From Tindallia magadiensis (GTDB lineage: Bacteria; Bacillota; Clostridia; Peptostreptococcales; Tindalliaceae), in contig NZ_FOQA01000002.1 of assembly GCF_900113635.1 (NCBI RefSeq), forward strand, positions 62,001 to 126,000: DNA of 64,000 nucleotides, read 5' to 3'. Positions within the stretch are counted from its first letter, which is position 1. Every line of letters starts with the position of its first letter. Both the position numbers and the translations under genes were made by a program. This document shows, piece after piece, positions 53,262-61,996 of this stretch. The notes under the pieces were generated by a model that was not told the origin of the DNA, made no database searches, and saw only the letters and a program-made list of their open reading frames with translations.

Positions 53262-55331
53262 ATGAAAATTGTTTTGCTGGCCGGAACGGATCAAACGAAA
53301 GCAAGGCTTCATCAGCAAATGGAAGAAATGTTTCAAGGCTTGTTTCATATTCTGTCTTATGCCATTGATACCGGACTACCGGAGACCATAGCGGCGGATC
53401 TGGTGGTGTTTTCCAGCAAACAGGTAGCGGATGAAATAAGCGAAAAAAATCTGCTCTCAGCAGGGCAGCGGAAGGTAACGGCTGTTCGTACAATACCGAT
53501 GGATTACTTGGATCAAGTGATGAAATTAGCCAAGGGTGAGCGGATATTACTGGTGAATGACAGGCTTGAAACAGCTTTAGAAAGTATCGAAGCGTTACGA
53601 CGTATCGGGGTGGATCATATAGAAATGATTCCTTGGGCGCCGACGGAAACCTTACCACTTCCTTTACCGAAGGTAGCCATTACTCCCGGAGAAGGATACC
53701 TGGTACCTGCTGAGATTAATACAGTGGTAGATATTGGTCCTCGTGTTTTTGATTTTTCAACGATTGCAGCGATTCTTTACCAAACAGGTTATTACCAAAA
53801 CTGTTCGAAGGCTTTTTCGGAAGGCTATTTGAAAAAAATCATTCATATGGCTTCTAAACTAGCGGATTCTCATCGGGAGATAGAAACCTTGAATCAGCAT
53901 CTGAGTGAAGTGATCGATGGACTCAATGATGGGCTTATGGTATTTAATCAGGAGGGCTGGGTAAGTGTCCTGAATGAAAAAGCCAGGCAGTTGTTAAAAG
54001 TGCCGGATCGTGGGAAAAGCCCCATCGCTTTGACCCGATTGCTCTCATCTGCTGAATTAAAACATTTTTTGTTACATGAAGAGGTTCAGGAAAAAATACT
54101 GATGTTGTTTCAACAGGAAATATTGGTGAAAAAGTTAGTAGATCCAAAATCCTTAACAACAGCCGTTATTCTTAAAAATGTCCAAGAAACCATTGCTTCT
54201 GGTAATCAAATTAAAAGAGATTTAATGCGCCGAGGGTTTTTTGCACGATATACCTTTGATGATCTGATTGGCAATTCTGAGGCTCTGGAAAAAGTGAAGA
54301 AAACATCCCGTAAGCTGGCGGCCAGTGATTTGACAGTTTTGTTGGTAGGAGAAAGCGGGACGGGAAAAGAGATGATTGCCAGTTCCATTCATCGTGCATC
54401 CCCTCGCTGGGAAGGCCCTTTCTTAGCCGTTAACTTCAGCGCTTTATCCGATGAACTGATTGAAAGTGAGCTATTTGGCTATGAAGAAGGTGCTTTTACC
54501 GGTGCTCGCAAGGGCGGAAAAATGGGTCTTTTTGAGCAAGCAGATGGAGGTACTATTTTTCTGGATGAAATTGGTGATATTTCGGGAAAAGTCCAGTCGA
54601 GGCTGTTGCGGGTATTACAGGAAAAAGAAATTATGCCGGTGGGCGGCCATGAGATACGAAGTATTAATGTCAGAATCGTGGCGGCAACCAATCAAAATCT
54701 GGAAGCCCTTGTGTCGAGAGGGATCTTCCGGGAAGACCTATATTACCGGCTGAAAAATGGGTTTATCCATTTACCACCTTTGAGACAACGAAAAGAAGAT
54801 ATCCTTCCACTGGCTGCTCATTTTATCTCTATGGAAACAAAACGCAGCCTTTTATTGGAAAGGGAGGTCAAGCAGGCAATGGAGAACTATCATTGGCCGG
54901 GAAATATAAGAGAACTACAAAATTTGGTGTCCTACATGTTAGCGGTGGCGGAGGGGGATTACTTGACATTAGAACATTTTCCTGACTCTCATTTTTTTAG
55001 TCAAGGCTTTTCATCGTCTTTGAATCAGAAGAAGCCACCCGTTTTTTTAACACCGGCGGAAGAGAAAGTACTTTGTTTAATGGCGACATGCCACCGTAAG
55101 GGAGAAAAAACCGGACGGGAAAGCTTGTGCAGAAGGCTGCGGGAACTAGAGGAAAGAGAAGGAAGAGATGCACATTCCTTACAGCCGCGTTGGACGTTTC
55201 ATCAAGTACGTGTGGTGCTGGGAGGATTGGTTGAAAAAGGGTTGATTCAGGCTGGAACGGGTAGGCAAGGAAGCCGTCTGACGGAAAAAGGTATCCGTTA
55301 CATAGAGGAACAAAAATATAATGGGTGTTAA
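53262..55331 (+). CDS. Sigma-54-dependent transcriptional activator (AAA+ with winged-helix C-terminus)
   Basis: The ATG at 53262, 8 bases after AGGAG, gives 689 residues. The N-terminal 200 residues resemble a PrpR-N-type ligand sensor with no receiver site. A PAS domain lies at about 220-310. The AAA+ domain has GESGTGKE, the contact loop GAFTGA and TIFLDEIGDI. The C-terminus has VRVVLGGLVEKGLIQ and GTGRQGSRLTEKG, a winged-helix type end shared with the activator at 9935-11935 instead of a Fis domain. It lies directly upstream of a sigma-54 promoter that drives YfcC and isoaspartyl dipeptidase genes, its likely targets. Confidence 0.9.
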   Translation: MKIVLLAGTDQTKARLHQQMEEMFQGLFHILSYAIDTGLPETIAADLVVFSSKQVADEISEKNLLSAGQRKVTAVRTIPMDYLDQVMKLAKGERILLVNDRLETALESIEALRRIGVDHIEMIPWAPTETLPLPLPKVAITPGEGYLVPAEINTVVDIGPRVFDFSTIAAILYQTGYYQNCSKAFSEGYLKKIIHMASKLADSHREIETLNQHLSEVIDGLNDGLMVFNQEGWVSVLNEKARQLLKVPDRGKSPIALTRLLSSAELKHFLLHEEVQEKILMLFQQEILVKKLVDPKSLTTAVILKNVQETIASGNQIKRDLMRRGFFARYTFDDLIGNSEALEKVKKTSRKLAASDLTVLLVGESGTGKEMIASSIHRASPRWEGPFLAVNFSALSDELIESELFGYEEGAFTGARKGGKMGLFEQADGGTIFLDEIGDISGKVQSRLLRVLQEKEIMPVGGHEIRSINVRIVAATNQNLEALVSRGIFREDLYYRLKNGFIHLPPLRQRKEDILPLAAHFISMETKRSLLLEREVKQAMENYHWPGNIRELQNLVSYMLAVAEGDYLTLEHFPDSHFFSQGFSSSLNQKKPPVFLTPAEEKVLCLMATCHRKGEKTGRESLCRRLRELEEREGRDAHSLQPRWTFHQVRVVLGGLVEKGLIQAGTGRQGSRLTEKGIRYIEEQKYNGC

Positions 55332-55360
55332 ACAGGTGAAGGAAACATTACAACAGGTGA

Positions 55361-55394
55361 AAACTGGCGAAACAGGAGCGCTATTCGCCAGTTT
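55361..55394 (+). terminator. Rho-independent terminator after the activator gene
   Basis: AAACTGGCGAA (55361-55371) and TTCGCCAGTTT (55384-55394) form a perfect stem, followed by more T. Confidence 0.9.
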
Positions 55395-55520
55395 TTTTTG
55401 CGTCGCTCTTGAAAGGATAAGAAGGATGCCTTCAAAGGGAATGACAAAGAATTCTTTCAAAGCTATGCAGGAACAGGCAATCGCCATGATGTAGAAAAAA
55501 ACAGGTAAAACGATCATCCT

Positions 55521-55536
55521 TGGCATGATTCATGCA
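55521..55536 (+). promoter_or_regulatory. Sigma-54 (-24/-12) promoter of the YfcC-iadA operon
   Basis: TGGCATGATTCATGCA has GG and GC at the correct 12-base interval and lies 76 bases before the start codon, beside a sigma-54 activator gene. Confidence 0.88.
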
Positions 55537-55611
55537 ACCCCATGAAAAGGCAAGTGAAAAGACGCAGATGACCGACAACGCATTTATCTAAAAAACAAGG
55601 AGGTTCTTAGG

Positions 55612-57159
55612 ATGAACAAAGAAGAACAACAGAAAGAGAAGCAGGGCAAAAAAGCAAGACCTTTTCAAGACTGGCAGATGCCGGATACCTATGTAATTAT
55701 TTTCTTTGTTGTTGCAATGGCAGCATTATTAACGTATCTGGTACCTGTGGGACAGTTTGATGTAACCGAAGTCACCTATATACAGGACGGTACAGAAAAT
55801 TCCAGAGAAGTACTCGACCCGGACACATTTCAATTGATTAAAAATGAAGAAGGAGAAGCTGTCCGAGAAGGTATTCGGTTATTTGAGCCCTTTGGTGGCG
55901 TAGGATTCCTTAACTATGCCTTTGAAGGACTGGTTAGCGGTAGCAAGTGGGGGACAGCTGTTGGCATTATTGCTTTTATTTTAGTAATTGGTGGGGCTTT
56001 TGGCATTATTTTAAGGACAGGAGCCGTAGAAAATGCTATTTTAGCCATGATTAAGCGAACAAAAGGGATGGAATCTCTATCCATACCTATTATTTTCTTT
56101 TTCTTTTCGCTGGGAGGAGCTGTTTTCGGGATGGGGGAAGAAGCTATTCCCTTTGCGATGATTCTGGTGCCATTAATGATTGCCATGGGCTATGACGCTA
56201 TCACAGGCATATGCATTACCTATGTAGCGACGCAAATAGGTTTTGCTACTTCCTGGATGAATCCATTTAGCTTAGCGGTGGCTCAAGGTGTTTCTGGGAT
56301 TCCAGTGCTTTCCGGTGCTGGTTTTCGAATTGCTTTATGGGCGTTTTTTACGGCTTTAGGGATTGCCTATACTTATCGATACGCTCAAGGTATCCGAAAA
56401 GATCCGACAAAATCCCTTTCTTACGAATCAGATGCATATTATCGAAATGATTTTGAAGGGCGTAAAGATATTGAAGTGACATTTGGGTTAGGGGATGCGT
56501 TGGTACTTTTCACCATATTTGCTGGTGTGGTATGGGTTGTATGGGGTGTTATGCAACATGCCTACTATATTCCAGAAATTGCTACTCAGTTTTTTGTGAT
56601 GGGATTAGTGGCTGGCATTATCGGAGTTGTTTTTCGGCTTAATGATATGCGTGTCAACGATATTGCCATTTCTTTCCGTAATGGAGCAAAAGATCTGGTA
56701 GGAGCGGCGATGGTAGTAGGAATGGCTCAGGGAATTATTTTAGTACTGGGCGGAACGGATCCGACAGCAGGAACTGTTCTAAATACCATTTTGCATTATG
56801 CAGGCAATGCGGTTGGTTCATTACCACCGGCGGTTTCGGCCTGGATTATGTTTGTTTTTCAGTCTGTATTTAATTTCTTTGTTGTTTCTGGTTCAGGGCA
56901 AGCGGCGCTGGTCATGCCTCTGATGGCTCCTTTAGCTGACATTGTAGGCGTCAGCCGACAGGTAGCTGTTCTGGCTTTTCAACTGGGAGACGGATTTACC
57001 AACTTAATTGTCCCTACTTCCGGATGTTTAATGGGCGTTTTAGGAGTTGCTAAGCTGGACTGGTATCAGTGGTTCCGATTCCAGATAAAGTTTCAGATCA
57101 TCTTGTTTGTACTGGCTTCCTTAGCCATGGTACTGGCTGTAATGATTGGATTTAATTAG
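55612..57159 (+). CDS. YfcC family transporter
   Basis: This 515-residue polytopic membrane protein has the family re-entrant segments GFATSWMNPFSLAVAQGVSGIPVL and FVVSGSGQAALVMPLMAPLADIVG, and ends with GDGFTNLIVPTSGCLMGVL. The N-terminal 25 residues are charged and cytoplasmic. AAGGAGG precedes the ATG. It is cotranscribed with iadA, so beta-aspartyl dipeptides or related amino acid compounds are plausible substrates. The paralogue at 13503-14924 is paired with an M20 hydrolase. Confidence 0.9.
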   Translation: MNKEEQQKEKQGKKARPFQDWQMPDTYVIIFFVVAMAALLTYLVPVGQFDVTEVTYIQDGTENSREVLDPDTFQLIKNEEGEAVREGIRLFEPFGGVGFLNYAFEGLVSGSKWGTAVGIIAFILVIGGAFGIILRTGAVENAILAMIKRTKGMESLSIPIIFFFFSLGGAVFGMGEEAIPFAMILVPLMIAMGYDAITGICITYVATQIGFATSWMNPFSLAVAQGVSGIPVLSGAGFRIALWAFFTALGIAYTYRYAQGIRKDPTKSLSYESDAYYRNDFEGRKDIEVTFGLGDALVLFTIFAGVVWVVWGVMQHAYYIPEIATQFFVMGLVAGIIGVVFRLNDMRVNDIAISFRNGAKDLVGAAMVVGMAQGIILVLGGTDPTAGTVLNTILHYAGNAVGSLPPAVSAWIMFVFQSVFNFFVVSGSGQAALVMPLMAPLADIVGVSRQVAVLAFQLGDGFTNLIVPTSGCLMGVLGVAKLDWYQWFRFQIKFQIILFVLASLAMVLAVMIGFN

Positions 57160-57169
57160 GAGGGTTTAT

Positions 57170-58339
57170 ATGTTGTTAATCCGTAACGTAGAGGTGTATC
57201 AACCATCTTATATGGGACGACAGGATGTATTGATGGCAGGGGATCAAATACTTGCGATCCAGAAGAACCTTGAGCTGGGAAGCCTGGCCTCCGGGACAGA
57301 AGTGATCGAGGCAGAGGGACAGATCCTATTGCCCGGGTTTATTGATACTCATGTCCATATAACCGGCGGTGGTGGCGAAGGAGGACCTCATACACGCACA
57401 CCTCCCATCCAATTGACAGACTTAACCAAAGCAGGTGTGACCACGGTGGTTGGCTGTTTGGGAACCGATGGATTCACCCGATCAATGAAAGACTTGTTAG
57501 CGAAAGCAGCCGGTCTTGAAGAAGAAGGAATTCGGGTGTATGCCTGGACAGGCTCCTATCAAATGCCGGTACGTTCTCTTTTTGACCACCTGGAAGAAGA
57601 CCTGCTGCACTTACCCAGGGTGATAGGGGTAGGAGAAGTAGCATTATCCGACCATCGGTCTTCTCAACCGACCGTAGAAGAAGTGAAAAAACTGGCGGCT
57701 TCTGCCCGGGTTGGCGGCATGTTAAGCGGGAAACCGGGATTGATTAACTTTCACCTAGGCGATCAACCCGGTGGTTTATCTATGTTAATGAAAATATGTC
57801 AGGATACTCACATTCCTCTGACACAGTTCTTACCAACCCACCAAAACAGAAATGAAGACCTGTTTCAGGAAGCCTTAGCCTATGGAAAAGCTGGTGGGTA
57901 CATGGATTTTACCACCAGTACCGTACCAGCCTTTATCGAAGAAGGAGAAGTGCCTTGTCATCAAGCACTGGCAAGAGCATTAGATGCGGGAATTTCTATT
58001 GAACAGATCAGCTTTAGTTCTGATGCTCAAGGTAGTTTGCCGGTGTTTGATAAGGCGGGCAAATGCATTGGTTTAGAAGTGGGAAGCTCTGCTTCTTTAT
58101 TTCAAGCGGTTTTAGAGGCTGTCAGGCTGGAGGGCATTTCTTTGGAAACAGCCCTTCAGACCATTACGTCGACACCGGCAAAAATCATGAACTGGCAGGA
58201 TAAAGGGGTTCTTCAGGTTGGTGGAAAGGCGGATGCGGTTCTTTTTAATGTGGATGAGCAGAGAATTGAAACCGTTATTGCAAAAGGAGAAATAATGATA
58301 CAGAATCAAAAAGTGGTTGTAAAAGGTGTATTTGAATAG
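57170..58339 (+). CDS. iadA: Isoaspartyl dipeptidase (beta-aspartyl-peptidase)
   Basis: The ATG at 57170 follows TAGGAGGG and gives 389 residues; its binding site spans the YfcC stop codon. The amidohydrolase metal site GFIDTHVHITGGGGEGGPHTR is the signature of IadA, with GEVALSDHRS, LINFHLGD, PTHQNR and SFSSDAQG supplying further ligands and the catalytic Asp. It hydrolyses beta-aspartyl dipeptides that arise from damaged proteins or from cyanophycin-like material. As part of a sigma-54 operon with a transporter it probably serves catabolism of imported dipeptides. Confidence 0.94.
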   Translation: MLLIRNVEVYQPSYMGRQDVLMAGDQILAIQKNLELGSLASGTEVIEAEGQILLPGFIDTHVHITGGGGEGGPHTRTPPIQLTDLTKAGVTTVVGCLGTDGFTRSMKDLLAKAAGLEEEGIRVYAWTGSYQMPVRSLFDHLEEDLLHLPRVIGVGEVALSDHRSSQPTVEEVKKLAASARVGGMLSGKPGLINFHLGDQPGGLSMLMKICQDTHIPLTQFLPTHQNRNEDLFQEALAYGKAGGYMDFTTSTVPAFIEEGEVPCHQALARALDAGISIEQISFSSDAQGSLPVFDKAGKCIGLEVGSSASLFQAVLEAVRLEGISLETALQTITSTPAKIMNWQDKGVLQVGGKADAVLFNVDEQRIETVIAKGEIMIQNQKVVVKGVFE

Positions 58340-58342
58340 AAG

Positions 58343-58377
58343 AAAGATGCCGACTCTAAAAAAGGGTCGGCATCTTT
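58343..58377. terminator. Terminator hairpin between iadA and the converging mtnP gene
   Basis: AAAGATGCCGACTC (58343-58356) and GGGTCGGCATCTTT (58364-58377) pair with one G-U. Confidence 0.88.
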
Positions 58378-58401
58378 TGGTTTCAATCTTTCTATAAAGC
58401 A

Positions 58402-59172
58402 TCAAAGACTTACTAAAGAAGCGTTACAAGTGCATTGATCCTGATCTAAGGACTGTTCAAAAATATTCATAAAAGCATGGCTGAGAAGTTCCTTACTATT
58501 TCCTAAAGCGGTTTCGATATCGTGAAGAGCGATAGGATCCTGCTGCATTCCGGTGCACCAGTTACTGATCATTCCGATAGTCGCATAGCACATTCCCAGC
58601 TCTTTGGCAAAAATAACTTCAGGAATATTGGTCATTCCTACCACATCGCCACCTAAGTTCTTATACATGCGAATTTCTTGATGAGATTCAAAGCGGGGAC
58701 CTTCCGTACAGACATAGACACCTTCCCCCTTGATGGAGATCTGTTCCTGTTTGGCAAAGGCGATAAACTTGTCTCTCAGTATGGGACAGTAGGGACTGGT
58801 CATATCCACATGACATACCGGTTCTGTTCCACCTTCGAAAAAAGTAACTGGTCTATTTTTGGTGAAATCTAAAAAATCTTTGATAATGACCAGGTCACCA
58901 GGGGCAAAATCTTCATTGCAGGAACCAACAGCCGCTGTGGCGTAGATCCACTTTACGCCCAGGATTTCCAGAGCTTTCATATTAGCCCGATAGTTAATAA
59001 GGTGAGGCGGAACCGAATGTTTTTTTCCGTGGCGGGCAAGAAAAATAATTTCTTCTTCCTTAAAAGTGACCATGTCAACGTCTACAGATCCATAAGGCGT
59101 AGAGACGGTTTCCTTTCGAGGGTTTTCGCCGATGCCATAAACACCGGTGCCGCCAATAATGGCTTTTCTCAT
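58402..59172 (-). CDS. mtnP: S-methyl-5'-thioadenosine phosphorylase
   Basis: This is a 256-residue member of the PNP/MTAP family. It has AIIGGTGVYG and FLARHGKKHSVPPHLINYRANM (phosphate and ribose sites), CTEGPRFESHQEIRMYKNLGGDVVGMT for the purine site, and SNWCTGM. It splits methylthioadenosine into adenine and methylthioribose 1-phosphate; some homologues also use other purine nucleosides. The gene follows mtnA with a 2-base gap, and their products catalyse consecutive steps. AGAGGAAT precedes the ATG. Confidence 0.93.
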   Translation of the reverse strand: MRKAIIGGTGVYGIGENPRKETVSTPYGSVDVDMVTFKEEEIIFLARHGKKHSVPPHLINYRANMKALEILGVKWIYATAAVGSCNEDFAPGDLVIIKDFLDFTKNRPVTFFEGGTEPVCHVDMTSPYCPILRDKFIAFAKQEQISIKGEGVYVCTEGPRFESHQEIRMYKNLGGDVVGMTNIPEVIFAKELGMCYATIGMISNWCTGMQQDPIALHDIETALGNSKELLSHAFMNIFEQSLDQDQCTCNASLVSL

Positions 59173-59174
59173 GG

Positions 59175-60221
59175 TTATTCCTCTCCTTTCAGGGGTGGAA
59201 TGTTTTCATGAAAAGGGGCTCTGATAATACCTTTTTCGGTAATAATTCCAGTAATATTCTGATGAGGAGTGACATCAAAAGCCGGGTTATATACTTGAAT
59301 CCCTTCTGGTGCGGTGGGGTGACCATCAATATGAGTCACTTCTTCACTGCTTCGTTCTTCAATAACAATTTCATCGCCATGGCTCATGTCGAAATCGATG
59401 GTCGTGGTAGGGGCTACGATGTAAAAGGGAACCTGATAGGTTTTTGCCAGTACAGAAAGCATAAAAGTACCTATTTTATTCGCTGTGTCTCCATTGGTAG
59501 CAATACGGTCAGCACCTACTAAAATCACATCAATCTTACCGTCTCGAATAAGGGTAGCGGCAACACTGTCGGCAATAAGGCTTGCAGGGATTCCTTCCTG
59601 CATCAATTCCCAAGCAGTCAGCCGACCACCTTGAAGGCGGGGGCGGGTTTCGTCAGCATAAACAAAAATATCTTTACCACTTCGGAAAGCCTGACGAACG
59701 ACTCCTAAAGCAGTGCCGATTCCAACAGTAGCTAATGCACCGGTATTACAATGGGTTAAAATGGTTGCTTTTTCAGGAATAATACTGTTTCCATAGTCTC
59801 CCATGGTGACATTAATTGCCTGATCAGCCGCAACGATGGCATCCGCTTCTGCTTCAATACGTTCCACCAGTTGGGTGATGCTCTCCTGTGCATATTGCTT
59901 TAGCAAATTCCGCATACGTTTGATGGCCCACATTAAATTGACGGCTGTAGGACGAGACTCGTTTAGAACGGACAGGCTTTCCTCCATTTTTGACAAAAAA
60001 ACAGGTTTTGGCTCTTTTTCATATTCTTTAGCCGCCAACAGAGCGCCATAAGCAGCAGCGGCTCCGATGGCTGGTGCTCCTCTTACTACCATATCCTGGA
60101 TAGCAAAATCTACTTCCTGCCAGGTTTTACAAAGAAAGGTTTCCTGCTGACGGGGCAGTTTGCGTTGATCAATCATGTGAAGTATTCCTTGTTTATATTC
60201 CAATGCAATGATTTCTTTCAT
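59175..60221 (-). CDS. mtnA: S-methyl-5-thioribose-1-phosphate isomerase
   Basis: This 348-residue protein belongs to the eIF2B-like isomerase family. It has DMVVRGAPAIGAAAAYGAL, THCNTGALATVGIGTALGVVR with the active-site Cys, ETRPRLQGGRLTAWEL, and VGADRIATNGDTANKIGT with the catalytic Asp. It converts methylthioribose 1-phosphate to methylthioribulose 1-phosphate. AAAGGAGAG precedes the ATG. Later steps of the classical methionine salvage pathway are absent in the window, so a class II aldolase shunt elsewhere is possible. Confidence 0.95.
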   Translation of the reverse strand: MKEIIALEYKQGILHMIDQRKLPRQQETFLCKTWQEVDFAIQDMVVRGAPAIGAAAAYGALLAAKEYEKEPKPVFLSKMEESLSVLNESRPTAVNLMWAIKRMRNLLKQYAQESITQLVERIEAEADAIVAADQAINVTMGDYGNSIIPEKATILTHCNTGALATVGIGTALGVVRQAFRSGKDIFVYADETRPRLQGGRLTAWELMQEGIPASLIADSVAATLIRDGKIDVILVGADRIATNGDTANKIGTFMLSVLAKTYQVPFYIVAPTTTIDFDMSHGDEIVIEERSSEEVTHIDGHPTAPEGIQVYNPAFDVTPHQNITGIITEKGIIRAPFHENIPPLKGEE

Positions 60222-60268
60222 CTTCTTTTCTCTCCTTTGATGGTGCTTTATTGGTTGATCAGTTTCGG

Positions 60269-61000
60269 TTAAATGGTCCGATTCACCCAGAACTTAAATA
60301 GCTCAGGATTAAAATAATCCATAGAATAAATCAGTGGTACCCGCTGACGATTGTAATGAACCTGATGGAGCAATAAAAGCAATTGATTTTTTGGCATTCC
60401 AGCATCTATCATCTTTTGTTGATCTGCTTGTTTAGGAATGATTTCGGTGACGGCATAGACAGGATGCAATTCATAATGTTTCTCCAAGTACTGAAACATG
60501 GACTCTTCTGTTACCTTTTCAGGTATTGGTCCCTGGATCATGGATCGGGGGACGGAATCAACACAGTAGGCCGCCGGTTTTCCATTAGCCGTTCGTAACC
60601 GGGTAAAGGTAATGACGGATTCGTCGGAGGAAAGAGCTAACTTTTTTTTCATACTCTGGGTAGGTTGATCCTCTTTAATGCTGATCCATTGGGTACCCGG
60701 TGTATAACCGGCATTTTCGATCATGCAGGTAATGCTTTCCAACTTTTCTAAACCGCCGTTGATGGAGATGGGCGGGATATGAACAAACGTACCTTTGCCT
60801 TGCACTTTATAAATAACATTCTCTTGTTCTAACAAGGCTAAGGCTTCACGAACGGTATGACGACAGACGCCCATGCTTTCCATCAGAAGGGATTCTGGTG
60901 GTAGTTGGTCATCACCTTTTAGATTGTTCTCCTGAATATATTCCAAAATTTTACCTTTTGCCTGCATGCTTAATGAAATGGTTTTTTCTTTGATTTTCAT
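60269..61000 (-). CDS. GntR-family (HutC/UTRA type) transcriptional regulator
   Basis: This 243-residue protein has an N-terminal winged helix (GDDQLPPESLLMESMGVCRHTVREALALLEQENVIYKVQGKGTFV) and a C-terminal UTRA ligand-binding domain (VITFTRLRTANGKPAAYCVDSVPR, YSMDYFNPELFKFWV). UTRA domains bind small effectors such as nucleosides or sugars. It lies between a nucleoside-type ABC importer and the mtnA-mtnP genes on the same strand, so it probably senses a nucleoside-like ligand and controls this cluster. The ATG follows GAGGAG. Confidence 0.9.
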   Translation of the reverse strand: MKIKEKTISLSMQAKGKILEYIQENNLKGDDQLPPESLLMESMGVCRHTVREALALLEQENVIYKVQGKGTFVHIPPISINGGLEKLESITCMIENAGYTPGTQWISIKEDQPTQSMKKKLALSSDESVITFTRLRTANGKPAAYCVDSVPRSMIQGPIPEKVTEESMFQYLEKHYELHPVYAVTEIIPKQADQQKMIDAGMPKNQLLLLLHQVHYNRQRVPLIYSMDYFNPELFKFWVNRTI

Positions 61001-61033
61001 GATAGGTGACTCCTCGTATTTATTTCTATGGAC

Positions 61034-61996
61034 TTACCGTTTTCCTTTATCGTAGATTTCACCCAGAGATCTGGGAACACGGTTGGTTTTCGAGAAAAAA
61101 ATCAACAAAATCAAGGTTAAGACGTAGGGAAGCGTCATGGTGATATCGTTGAAATTACTACTCATTTCCAAGGATCGGGCTAAGGCGTATCCACCAGACC
61201 GGGCAAAGCCAAAAAGAAGGGCAGCGGCCAGTGTATTGCTGATTTCCCAGTTGCCGAAAATGAGGGCAGCGATGGCTAGATATCCATAACCCATATAAAT
61301 CATGGGTGAAAAATTGGCTGAAATGGAGTAAGCAAAGCTAATGCCTCCTAAACCTGCTAAGGCTCCAGAAATCACAACAGCAGAAAATCGAATACGCTCC
61401 ACATCCAGACCGGCAGCAGCAACGGCATGAGGATTATCACCGCAAGCTCTCAGATGCATCCCGTAGCGGCTTTTGTTAAAAAGGATGTAGGCAGCAATGG
61501 CTACCAGGATAATCAGAAATTGAAAAGGATAAAGGTTCCGAAAGGCAGCTCCTAATACAGGGATTTCTGACAAAACAGGGAGCGTGATCCGATTGGCCAC
61601 ACCCAATTGAAAACGGTCAGAAGGTGCCTGGAAAATAAGGGTGTTTAGCTGTCGGGTCAGAAAGGCTGTCAGGGATACAGAGAGAATATTGATAACAACT
61701 CCGGAGATAACCTGATTGGCCTTAAAATAGATGCATAGACTGGCATGAATCGTTGCAAACAAGGCGCCTCCCAGCATGGCGAAAAGCATGGCGATGTAAA
61801 TGCCTTGTGGTTGTAGCTGGGGAAAGTGATGAAGAACCAGTACCACAACCAAAGCTCCTGAAAAAGCACCGAATCCCATCAGGCCTTCTAGGGCCAGATT
61901 GATAATACCGCTTCGCTCACTATAGATGCCTCCCAGTGCAATAATAAATAAGGGCAACGCAAAGGCAAGCCCATCAATAATCATTCGGTCTATCAT
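61034..61996 (-). CDS. Nucleoside-type ABC transporter permease (second permease)
   Basis: This 320-residue membrane protein belongs to the BPD_transp_2 family, as in B. subtilis NupQ (YufQ). It has SERSGIINLALEGLMGFGAFSGAL, YGMHLRACGDNPHAVAAAGLDVERIR (the coupling loop) and SGALAGLGGISFAY. It forms the membrane pore with the permease encoded just upstream; the two genes overlap by 4 bases (ATGA). Such importers carry ribonucleosides together with a Bmp-type lipoprotein, which is not in the window. Confidence 0.9.
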   Translation of the reverse strand: MIDRMIIDGLAFALPLFIIALGGIYSERSGIINLALEGLMGFGAFSGALVVVLVLHHFPQLQPQGIYIAMLFAMLGGALFATIHASLCIYFKANQVISGVVINILSVSLTAFLTRQLNTLIFQAPSDRFQLGVANRITLPVLSEIPVLGAAFRNLYPFQFLIILVAIAAYILFNKSRYGMHLRACGDNPHAVAAAGLDVERIRFSAVVISGALAGLGGISFAYSISANFSPMIYMGYGYLAIAALIFGNWEISNTLAAALLFGFARSGGYALARSLEMSSNFNDITMTLPYVLTLILLIFFSKTNRVPRSLGEIYDKGKR

